The notes below the pieces were generated by a model. The model was given only the letters and a program-made list of their open reading frames with translations. It was not told the DNA's origin and did no database searches. 10,311 bases of DNA from Patescibacteria group bacterium (GTDB lineage: Bacteria; Patescibacteriota; Minisyncoccia; Phycocordibacterales; CAIRYW01), in NCBI GenBank assembly GCA_030917145.1, contig JAUPVJ010000085.1:1-10311 (forward strand), in the 5' to 3' direction. Below, in pieces: positions 5,724 to 10,311 of the stretch (positions within the stretch are counted from its first letter, which is position 1; every line of letters starts with the position of its first letter). The translations under genes were made by a program, and so were the position numbers.

Positions 5724-5753
5724 ATAATACCCTTTTTATGGGGGTTTTGTCAA
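5724..5753 (-). promoter_or_regulatory. Promoter of the secE-nusG-rplK operon
   Basis: On the minus strand: a perfect -35 TTGACA (5748-5753), an 18-bp spacer, and -10 TATTAT (5724-5729, 5 of 6). Start of transcription is expected near 5717. Inverted arms AAAACCCC (5701-5708) and GGGGTTTT (5741-5748) lie symmetrically about the -10, one in the spacer and one just after the start site. Confidence 0.85.
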
Positions 5754-5786
5754 TAAAATAAATAAGCCCGAGGTAAAACCCGGGCT
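5754..5786 (-). terminator. Terminator of the small two-TM protein gene
   Basis: AGCCCG (5765-5770) pairs with CGGGCT (5781-5786); the stem extends by two more G-C pairs past a one-base bulge, with a TAAAA loop. On the minus strand it is followed by TTATTTATTTTATT. It overlaps the TAG stop (5785-5787), and its tail ends where the secE -35 begins. Confidence 0.65.
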
Positions 5787-6075
5787 AATAAAGGCCGTCT
5801 CTCGAATGCTCGAGATCATGCGCCTCATCATTGAGATCCGCACTCTTGTGAAAACACCACAGAGCAAAAACAAAGAGAAGACACACAACCCCAGCAGAAA
5901 GAACAATGTCGTCGATAATGGCCAAAGTCCGCACCTTACCAAAAGAAAAAAGAACAACTAACCCGACCGGCACAACAACAGTCAGACGTGCTGTCTGTAT
6001 GAAGCATCTACCGGTTTTTTCAAAACTAACACTCAGTTGCCTTTTCAACTTGATTTGATTTTTTGGATCTTGCAT
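5785..6075 (-). CDS. Small two-TM membrane protein, function unknown
   Basis: The protein is 96 residues if it starts at ATG 6073-6075. I chose this start because GGGAG lies 5 bases upstream, the clearest Shine-Dalgarno in the window; an in-frame ATG 10 codons earlier (6105) would lie inside the upstream terminator. The protein has a charged N-terminus (MQDPKNQIKLKRQ), a first membrane helix at about 31-46, a short link, a second helix at about 56-75 (rich in V, L, F, C, W), and an acidic, His-containing tail (DLNDEAHDLEHSRDGLY). I do not recognise the family. Sampled GC is near 50%, well above the ribosomal and folate genes, and the presence of a real Shine-Dalgarno is also unlike its neighbours. 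Both hint at later acquisition. Confidence 0.6.
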   Translation of the reverse strand: MQDPKNQIKLKRQLSVSFEKTGRCFIQTARLTVVVPVGLVVLFSFGKVRTLAIIDDIVLSAGVVCLLFVFALWCFHKSADLNDEAHDLEHSRDGLY

Positions 6076-6081
6076 AAAAAA

Positions 6082-6102
6082 CTCCCACCCAAATTTATAG
6101 CA
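6082..6102 (-). promoter_or_regulatory. Extended -10 and Shine-Dalgarno for the two-TM protein
   Basis: Minus strand: TGC-TATAAA (6094-6102) forms an extended -10 immediately after the T-run of the preceding terminator; no -35 is visible, since that space is the terminator stem. GGGTGGGAG (6082-6090) is a purine-rich ribosome binding site before the ATG at 6075. Confidence 0.5.
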
Positions 6103-6103
6103 C

Positions 6104-6136
6104 AAAAAAGCCCCGTCGCGTAGCGACGGGGCTTTT
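6104..6136 (-). terminator. Intrinsic terminator of the SIMPL-domain gene
   Basis: A perfect 14-bp stem (6106-6119 with 6123-6136, triloop GTA) has the core GCCCCGTCGC. On the minus strand it is followed by TTTTTT. It lies 11 bases after the SIMPL stop. Compared with 4283-4324, the core differs at one base pair (C-G here, T-A there), a compensated change. Confidence 0.9.
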
Positions 6137-6147
6137 AAAAAATCTAC

Positions 6148-6945
6148 TTAGTCAATTTTGTAAGTAACCGACACGTTTACCCTGATTTGATTTTCACCCT
6201 TTGGAAGATCAGCTACAGGTGCCGGTGCAGAAGCTTTCATCATCATTGCTCCGCCCATTCCTTCAGCAGAATCATACACTGGACCAGAATTTTCATTGTC
6301 GTAGTAAGAAATAATTTCTTCTAGATCAACACCTAAATCCTTTGATAATTTTTCTGCTTTTGCTTTTGCGTCAGCAATCGCAAGACTTCGTGCTTCAGCT
6401 TTCAAAACTTCTTCATCGTCAATTGTGTAAGTAATTCCACTTACTCCAGTTGCGCCAGCTTCAGTAACTTTTGAAATAAGTTCACTTGTCTTGTCAGACT
6501 CGCGTACTTTTACAGTTACACCAAAAGTCGCTTCGTACCCAGAAATTGTTTGGTTTGAAGGACAAGAAAGTGCAGTACAAGGTCGGTAGTTGTAAGAATA
6601 TTTTGGATAAAGATTTGGCACAGCTACTATATCTTTGTCTTCAATTCCAGCATCGCGAAGAGTCTTTATTGCTACATTGTGTTTTTCTGTAGCAACTCTT
6701 TGTGCTTCAGCTACAGTACTAGCTTCCGAAGAAACAGTGTATGTAAACATTGCAATGTCAGGCACTGCAAAAACTTCTCCTACACCGTTTATAGTCACAC
6801 TGTTATAAGTTGGGATTTCTCCTTCTATAGCAGTTCTGATTTGAGTAATTGTTTTTACAAGTAAAAACGCCGCAAGCAGTACAAGAACCGCAACCGCAGA
6901 CTTAACCACTAAGGGCGAATTTAACAGAGTTTTGTTATCGTTCAT
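6148..6945 (-). CDS. Membrane-anchored SIMPL-domain (DUF541) protein
   Basis: The 265-residue protein has an N-terminal membrane anchor (about 12-31, SPLVVKSAVAVLVLLAAFLL region). A SIMPL domain follows, opening with VTINGVGEVFAVPDIAMFTYTV (50-71), carrying the long helix LKAEARSLAIADAKAKAEKLSKDLG (181-205), and closing on NQIRVNVSVTYKI. SIMPL proteins are periplasmic or surface proteins of poorly known function, sometimes linked to oxidative stress or to signalling partners. Two nearby cysteines, C123 and C128 (RPCTALSC), could form a disulfide outside the membrane. A Met/Ala/Pro-rich stretch (GMGGAMMMKASAPAPVA, 229-245) is probably a surface loop. It has its own promoter just after folD and its own terminator, so it is likely monocistronic. 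No Shine-Dalgarno is visible. Confidence 0.88.
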   Translation of the reverse strand: MNDNKTLLNSPLVVKSAVAVLVLLAAFLLVKTITQIRTAIEGEIPTYNSVTINGVGEVFAVPDIAMFTYTVSSEASTVAEAQRVATEKHNVAIKTLRDAGIEDKDIVAVPNLYPKYSYNYRPCTALSCPSNQTISGYEATFGVTVKVRESDKTSELISKVTEAGATGVSGITYTIDDEEVLKAEARSLAIADAKAKAEKLSKDLGVDLEEIISYYDNENSGPVYDSAEGMGGAMMMKASAPAPVADLPKGENQIRVNVSVTYKID

Positions 6946-6984
6946 AAATTTACTTAATATTATTAATGCTTATAAATCTCCCAA

Positions 6985-7013
6985 ATTATCGGGCTTTGAG
7001 GGGCCAAAGTCAA
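6985..7013 (-). promoter_or_regulatory. Promoter of the SIMPL-domain gene
   Basis: Minus strand: -35 TTGACT (7008-7013), a 17-bp spacer, -10 GATAAT (6985-6990). The leader to the ATG at 6945 would be about 33 bases. The -35 begins 8 bases after the folD stop. A small inverted repeat, CTTTG/CAAAG, lies in the spacer; it is too weak to be a folD terminator, so folD transcripts may read through. Confidence 0.75.
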
Positions 7014-7021
7014 ACAAAGAA

Positions 7022-7915
7022 CTATTTTTGACTCTTAAAAGCCACGACCAGATTTTCAAAAAGAGAAGCAACTGTCATGGGCCCTACTCCTCCAGGAACA
7101 GGCGAGATAGCTGAAACAACTTTAGAAACTTGATCAAAATCCACGTCTCCTACAAGTTTTGTCTTAGAAACTTCTTCTAAGAGTTTTGGACCAGTTAGAG
7201 AATTCGTACCGACATCCACAATCACCTGTCCTTTTTTTACAAAACTTTTATTGAAAAACTTTGGCTTCCCTACTGCAACTACCACAACATCGTTTTCTTT
7301 TGAAAGTTTTGGAAGGTCTACCGTTTTGCTGTGCGCAATTGTAACCGTTGCATTTTCTTTTAAAAGCAAAAGAGCTACTGGTTTTCCAACTAAAAGAGAC
7401 CGCCCTACAACAAGTGCTTTTTTGCCCGCAAGAGGAATTTTTGATTCTTTTAAAAGAGATATGATTCCTTTAGCTGTCGCAGGGATCATTCTTGCTGAAA
7501 CATTTTTTGGATCATTTCCACCAAACGCACTTTCATAAAGAAGTCCTGCATTTGCTGAAGTTAAACCATCGACATCTTTTAAAGGTGAGATCGTTTCAAT
7601 CACTTTAAAACGATCAATCTTTTTAGGTAGTGGGAGCTGTACGATAATTCCGTGAATATTTTTATCACTATTTAAAACTTCTACTGCTTCCGCAAGTTTT
7701 TCTGTCGTGATTTTTTCTTCGAGAATAATATGGTGAACTTTTGCTCCTATTTTTTCCGCAAATTTCTTTTTTCGGTCAATATATGAAGAGGACTCTCTCT
7801 TCTCCCCTACTTGAATGATCGCCAAAGTTGGAGCTTTCGGAAATTTAGAAATTTCCCGCTTCAAGCGGTCAGCAATCTTTTCCGATAATTTTTTACCATC
7901 TAGAATTTGTACCAT
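7022..7915 (-). CDS. folD: Bifunctional methylene-THF dehydrogenase / methenyl-THF cyclohydrolase
   Basis: FolD interconverts 5,10-methylene-THF and 10-formyl-THF in two steps. The 297-residue protein has all family landmarks: the catalytic pair Y45 and K49 in SSSYIDRKKKFAEKIG, GIIVQLPLP (89-97) with Q93, PLKDVDGL (111-118), PATAKGI (145-151; the usual Cys is Ala, as in some bacterial enzymes), the NAD(P)-binding VVGRSLLVGKPVA (169-181), and PVPGGVGPMTVASL (272-285). ATG at 7913-7915 gives the usual N-terminus (ILDGKKLSEKI). Its substrate pool is the one made by GlyA and consumed by ThyA in this window. The gene is divergent from the ParB-like gene; the 90-base gap contains no clear folD promoter. 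Confidence 0.96.
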   Translation of the reverse strand: MVQILDGKKLSEKIADRLKREISKFPKAPTLAIIQVGEKRESSSYIDRKKKFAEKIGAKVHHIILEEKITTEKLAEAVEVLNSDKNIHGIIVQLPLPKKIDRFKVIETISPLKDVDGLTSANAGLLYESAFGGNDPKNVSARMIPATAKGIISLLKESKIPLAGKKALVVGRSLLVGKPVALLLLKENATVTIAHSKTVDLPKLSKENDVVVVAVGKPKFFNKSFVKKGQVIVDVGTNSLTGPKLLEEVSKTKLVGDVDFDQVSKVVSAISPVPGGVGPMTVASLFENLVVAFKSQK

Positions 7916-7943
7916 AGCGATACTCTAGCATATTTTAATTTTC

Positions 7944-7973
7944 TTGACACATGAGCCGGTGTGCACGTAAGCT
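7944..7973 (+). promoter_or_regulatory. Weak candidate promoter for the ParB-like gene
   Basis: A perfect -35, TTGACA (7944-7949), is followed after 18 bp by TAAGCT (7968-7973), which matches the -10 only at three positions. If used, the leader to ATG 8006 is about 26 bases. The poor -10 may mean that another factor is needed, or that the TTGACA is chance. Confidence 0.3.
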
Positions 7974-8005
7974 TTCAAATAGTAAAGCAACCAACCCATA
8001 CCACC

Positions 8006-8938
8006 ATGAGCACTTCTTTTAAAACTACACAACCCGCGTTTGATCCTGAGAAAGAATGGGATGGCTACGTCGATATTGACTCTGTCATACCAGATCCAGA
8101 CCAACCACGAACATACTTCAATCGAGACAAGATAAACGACCTCGCCAAAAGTATCGGAAAAAATGGCCAGCAGGTAGCAATCAGAGTTAGACAAATAAAA
8201 CGCCCTGGTAATCCGAAAGTAGCCTGGCAAATCATTGGAGGAGACAGAAGACACAGAGCCGCAAGGCAGATTGGCCTAAAACAAGTCAAAATCACCTATT
8301 CTCCCGCTACACGTCCTCAGTCCCATCGCGCAGCTCTTATTGATAATTGCTGTCGAGAAGACATGACGCTTGGAGACAAAGCTCGAGCCATAAAACTAGA
8401 AATCGAAGGTGGGGCTTCAGCGAAAGAGCTCGCGGAGGATCTTGGATGGACAGAAGCTTACGTCAATCAACTCCTCCAAATCAATAATTTGGAACCGAGT
8501 TTGTTTGCACTCTTAAGTGCACCAACACCAAAGGAGGATCGGATCTCAATCAATACAGCTCTAAAAATCTGTAACCGTGAACACGAAACACAGCTACGTG
8601 TGTACAAGATTGCCTCTCGAGATAGGACAAAAACTAAAGCTGCTGTTAATCAAGCCATTACGGTAGAGCTTGCAAAAATCGACAATCTCCCAGTTGTCCA
8701 TGGCTTAGCTCACGTCCCAGGGTCCACCAGACAAAAAAAACAGGGGGATGTGGTGAAGTACATGAGGCATCGATTGATGACCATGCGAGATGCTTCCGAA
8801 CTACTCTTCGAATATGCAAACGCTTGCGATCCCGCAAGAGTAACGGATCCAGCACGAGCGGAAATGAAAGAGTTAATCCAAACAATCGTGTTAGAGTTAG
8901 GTAAAACAGCAACACATTTGGGTATCAGTTTTAAATAA
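8006..8938 (+). CDS. ParB-like nuclease/CTPase-domain DNA-binding protein
   Basis: The protein is 310 residues from ATG 8006. A GTG at 7961 would add 15 residues without conserved features, so I prefer the ATG. The N-terminal ParB/Srx domain shows YVDIDSVIPDPDQPRTYF (21-38), the DLAKSIGKNGQQVAIRV helix and strand, and IIGGDRRHRAARQIG (76-90), matching the GERRxRA nucleotide-binding box of ParB. A helix-turn-helix follows at about 136-158 (ASAKELAEDLGWTEAYVNQLL). The remaining 150 residues are charged and not recognised. No parA gene and no parS-like palindrome are in the window. Sampled GC is about 43-53%, above the folate and ribosomal genes, suggesting plasmid or phage ancestry; the role (segregation, nucleoid occlusion or transcription control) is open. 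Confidence 0.8.
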   Translation: MSTSFKTTQPAFDPEKEWDGYVDIDSVIPDPDQPRTYFNRDKINDLAKSIGKNGQQVAIRVRQIKRPGNPKVAWQIIGGDRRHRAARQIGLKQVKITYSPATRPQSHRAALIDNCCREDMTLGDKARAIKLEIEGGASAKELAEDLGWTEAYVNQLLQINNLEPSLFALLSAPTPKEDRISINTALKICNREHETQLRVYKIASRDRTKTKAAVNQAITVELAKIDNLPVVHGLAHVPGSTRQKKQGDVVKYMRHRLMTMRDASELLFEYANACDPARVTDPARAEMKELIQTIVLELGKTATHLGISFK

Positions 8939-8945
8939 AACACAA

Positions 8946-8970
8946 AACCGACATAGTCGGTTATTTTTTT
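8946..8970 (+). terminator. Terminator of the ParB-like gene
   Basis: Perfect 7-bp stem AACCGAC (8946-8952) with GTCGGTT (8956-8962), loop ATA, followed by A and seven T. It starts 8 bases after the stop. Confidence 0.85.
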
Positions 8971-8972
8971 GC

Positions 8973-9000
8973 AAAAAAAATTAGCGACCCAAAGGTCGCT
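8973..9000 (-). terminator. Terminator of the 73-residue protein gene
   Basis: AGCGACC (8983-8989) pairs with GGTCGCT (8994-9000), loop of four. On the minus strand AA and then eight T follow (A-run 8973-8980 on plus). It converges with the ParB-gene terminator only 2 bases away. Confidence 0.85.
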
Positions 9001-9004
9001 TTAC

Positions 9005-9226
9005 TTACACTTCTACCACCTCTCTTTTATCAAGAGGATTACTTTTCTTGATTGAGGCCAATCGCACTAACCCTTTATAAGCTTCGTGAAAAGTAACGGC
9101 TTCTACCGAAAAAACCATTTGATTATCCGAGGCTTGCCCGAGAAATTTGTATCCCGGTCTTTCTTTGATAATCGTAATGACTTCCTCAGTATTTTGAGGT
9201 TCGCAAGATATGAAGTATGTTTCCAT
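9005..9226 (-). CDS. Small soluble protein, function unknown
   Basis: The 73-residue protein begins METYFISCEPQNTEEVI and continues with alternating strand and helix pattern: TYFISCE (strand), NTEEVITIIKER (helix), YKFLGQASDNQMVFSVEA (strands), TFHEAYKGLVRLASIKK (helix), and a charged tail, DKREVVEV. There is no membrane segment or signal. The family is not recognised; the pattern suggests a compact alpha/beta fold. It is supported by a clean terminator 4 bases after its stop. A -10-like TATAGT lies only 5 bases before the ATG, so the mRNA may be leaderless; alternatively it is read from further upstream through the 9299-9331 hairpin. Confidence 0.7.
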   Translation of the reverse strand: METYFISCEPQNTEEVITIIKERPGYKFLGQASDNQMVFSVEAVTFHEAYKGLVRLASIKKSNPLDKREVVEV

Positions 9227-9231
9227 AAAGA

Positions 9232-9262
9232 ACTATATCTGGTTTGGTTTTGTTTCAGACAA
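9232..9262 (-). promoter_or_regulatory. Candidate promoter of the 73-residue protein gene
   Basis: Minus strand: TTGTCT (9257-9262), a 19-bp spacer, TATAGT (9232-9237). The ATG is 5 bases beyond the -10, so the transcript would start at or next to the start codon. Confidence 0.35.
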
Positions 9263-9289
9263 GTGACACCTTTAACTCTGGTGGCACTT
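9261..9289. other. Imperfect hairpin upstream of the 73-residue protein gene
   Basis: AAGTGACACC (9261-9270) pairs with GGTGGCACTT (9280-9289) over 10 positions with one mismatch, with a 9-base loop. It lies between the terminator at 9299-9331 and the 9005-9226 gene and overlaps the -35 candidate. It has no T-run, so it is not a terminator by itself; it could be an operator or an RNA fold. Confidence 0.35.
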
Positions 9290-9298
9290 TCCCAAAAC

Positions 9299-9331
9299 AA
9301 AACCGCTCCGCCGTAAGGCGGAGCGGTTTTT
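9299..9331. terminator. Terminator-like hairpin after the leader ORF
   Basis: Perfect 14-bp stem (9299-9312 with 9317-9330), loop GTAA, GC core CCGCTCCGCC. The minus strand continues TTTTGTTTTG and the plus strand TTTTTACTTT, so it can work both ways. It lies 11 bases after the stop of the small aromatic-rich ORF and upstream of the 73-residue gene, which is the position of an attenuator. The plus-strand ParB transcript already has its own terminator at 8946. Confidence 0.7.
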
Positions 9332-9341
9332 ACTTTAAAAA

Positions 9342-9419
9342 TTAAGCAAAACAACCCAGCCTCGGCGAAGTAGCCCAGAAGTAAAACCCGAAGAAAAAGT
9401 TGTTTGTTTGTGTATTCAT
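9342..9419 (-). CDS. Possible 25-codon aromatic-rich leader peptide
   Basis: ATG (9417-9419) opens a 25-codon frame ending TAA (9342-9344). The peptide begins MNTQTNN, continues with eight residues FFFGFYFW (five Phe, one Tyr, one Trp, one Gly), and ends ATSPRLGCFA. A weak ribosome binding site, AGGGA, lies 5 bases before the ATG, and a terminator follows 11 bases after the stop. Runs of aromatic codons before a terminator are typical of amino-acid attenuators such as the pheST and pheA leaders. The downstream gene here (9005-9226) is not a known aromatic pathway gene, which weakens that reading. A -10-like TATGAT lies at 9438-9443 without a good -35. It could also be a chance frame. Confidence 0.35.
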   Translation of the reverse strand: MNTQTNNFFFGFYFWATSPRLGCFA

Positions 9420-9442
9420 AAGATTCCCTAAAATGTTATCAT
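9415..9442 (+). promoter_or_regulatory. Candidate photolyase promoter
   Basis: Plus strand: TTCATA (9415-9420, 4 of 6), a 16-bp spacer, TGT-TATCAT (extended -10, hexamer at 9437-9442, 5 of 6). Start near 9449 would give a leader of about 12 bases with no Shine-Dalgarno. The opposite strand of the same bases reads TATGAT and could serve the leader ORF. Confidence 0.45.
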
Positions 9443-9460
9443 AATTAAATAGTAAATCAA

Positions 9461-10311
9461 ATGATTAACATCGAAAAACGAAGCTTAAAACTAAACAAAA
9501 AAGAGTACATGGAAGGTGCCATCCTGTACTGGATGAACCGTGATCAAAGAGTTAGTGACAACTACGCACTTCTTTTTGCAGAAAAATTAGCCAAAGAAAA
9601 AAATGTTCCCCTTCTTGTTTTATACAACCTTGTTCCTGGATTTTTAGGTGGAAGTTTTCGCAGTCACGTATTTAAAATAAAAGGACTGGAAGTTGTAGAG
9701 AAAAACCTTAAAGAAAAAAACATTTCTTTCTTTTTGGTTTCTGGAGAAAAGACAGAGGAAGATATTTTAAAATTTGTAAATAAAGAAAAAATTGGAGCCG
9801 TAGTTACAGACTTCTCCCCTCTTAAAATCTCAATCAAATGGGAAAAGTTTCTAAAACAAAAACTTGAAGTTCCTTTTTTTGTTGTCGATACACACAACAT
9901 AGTGCCGTGCTGGCTCGCGTCACAAAAACAAGAATTTGGTGCACACACCCTACGGCCAAAAATCTACAAAATTATTCCAGATTTTCTAGAAGAAATTCCC
10001 AAACTTTCCAAACAAAAAAGTTATTCTGTGAAAACTCCTCAGATTCACTGGCAAAAAATCATTGATGATTTTAAAGATAAAAGTATTCCTGAAGCTTCAT
10101 GGATCACGCCCGGAGAAACACATGCAAAAAAGGCACTTAAAAAATTTTTAGATAATGATTTAAATAGTTATGGTAAAGACAGAAATGATCCGAACGAAAA
10201 AGGACAATCCAATCTTTCCCCCTACCTGCACTACGGACACATATCAGCGCAAAGAATTGCTCTAGAAATTCTAAAAAAAACTAATAAAAAAATTGAGAGT
10301 GTTTTAAACAA
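9461..10311 (+). CDS. phrB: Class II CPD photolyase, N-terminal part
   Basis: This FAD enzyme uses light to split cyclobutane pyrimidine dimers in DNA. The window holds 283 codons of an expected 450 or so; the gene continues past the right edge. Class II features are clear: ILYWMNRDQRVSDNYALLFA (21-40) at the start of the antenna domain, VVTDFSPLKI (114-123), VVDTHNIVPCWLAS (141-154) and FGAHTLRPK (159-167), which are absent from class I enzymes. QSNLSPYLHYGHISAQRIA (249-267) opens the FAD-binding part. The C-terminal FAD pocket and electron-transfer Trp residues lie outside. It is an AT-rich gene like the core genes, and no stop interrupts it. Confidence 0.93.
   Translation, partial: MINIEKRSLKLNKKEYMEGAILYWMNRDQRVSDNYALLFAEKLAKEKNVPLLVLYNLVPGFLGGSFRSHVFKIKGLEVVEKNLKEKNISFFLVSGEKTEEDILKFVNKEKIGAVVTDFSPLKISIKWEKFLKQKLEVPFFVVDTHNIVPCWLASQKQEFGAHTLRPKIYKIIPDFLEEIPKLSKQKSYSVKTPQIHWQKIIDDFKDKSIPEASWITPGETHAKKALKKFLDNDLNSYGKDRNDPNEKGQSNLSPYLHYGHISAQRIALEILKKTNKKIESVLN

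Noticed and set aside
6076..6105. Upstream ATG giving a 106-residue two-TM protein
   Set aside because: That ATG lies within the T-run side of the SIMPL terminator and before the extended -10; the ATG at 6075 has a good Shine-Dalgarno.
7961..8005. Upstream GTG start of the ParB-like gene
   Set aside because: The added 15 residues have no conserved features and the GTG lies only 11 bases after the candidate -35, so it would not be inside the transcript from that promoter.
9103..9354. Minus-strand 83-codon frame beginning with TTG
   Set aside because: It runs straight through the 9299-9331 hairpin and overlaps most of the better-supported 9005-9226 gene in another frame; it has no ribosome site or recognisable domain.
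1..10311. tRNA, rRNA, CRISPR array, insertion sequence or parS site
   Set aside because: I looked for cloverleaf ends, spaced direct repeats, transposase motifs and a ParB-type palindrome and saw none.

Overview
The window looks like chromosomal DNA of a streamlined, low-GC bacterium, most likely from the Candidate Phyla Radiation (Patescibacteria, Parcubacteria-like). This is an inference from several things: short genes packed tightly on both strands, host DNA of roughly 35-40% GC by eye, hardly any Shine-Dalgarno sequences, very short leaders, intrinsic terminators packed directly against the next promoter, a secE-nusG-rplK operon without rplA, and a class II photolyase. All visible stops (TAA, TAG, and TGA for nusG) fit the standard bacterial code.

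Layout: 1-76 (-), the start of an unknown gene behind a near-consensus promoter, with its start codon in a hairpin loop. 184-1359 (-), glyA. 1489-3996 (+), a four-gene operon: thyA, dcd, a MazG-like pyrophosphohydrolase and a dihydrofolate-reductase-fold protein. 4021-4242 (-), a small membrane protein. 4283-4324, a bidirectional terminator. 4386-4475, a GC-rich, hairpin-filled islet. 4460-5669 (-), secE-nusG-rplK behind a strong promoter. 5785-6075 (-), a small two-TM protein of higher GC. 6148-6945 (-), an exported SIMPL-domain protein. 7022-7915 (-), folD. 8006-8938 (+), a ParB-like DNA-binding protein without a ParA partner and of higher GC than its neighbours. 9005-9226 (-), a 73-residue protein of unknown function. 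9342-9419 (-), a possible 25-codon aromatic-rich leader peptide followed by a terminator. 9461-end (+), the first 283 codons of a class II CPD photolyase.

The metabolic core is thymidylate synthesis. Dcd can make dUTP from dCTP, the MazG-like protein (or Dcd itself) can give dUMP, and ThyA methylates it with methylene-THF. The DHFR-like protein can recover THF, and the divergent GlyA recharges it. FolD, about 3 kb away, links this cycle to the formyl-THF pool.

Nothing here is an obvious defence system or mobile element. The most unusual signals are non-coding or very small: the start codon inside a hairpin loop at the left edge, the GC islet after rplK, the symmetric repeat around the secE promoter, and the aromatic leader-peptide/terminator arrangement near 9300-9420.
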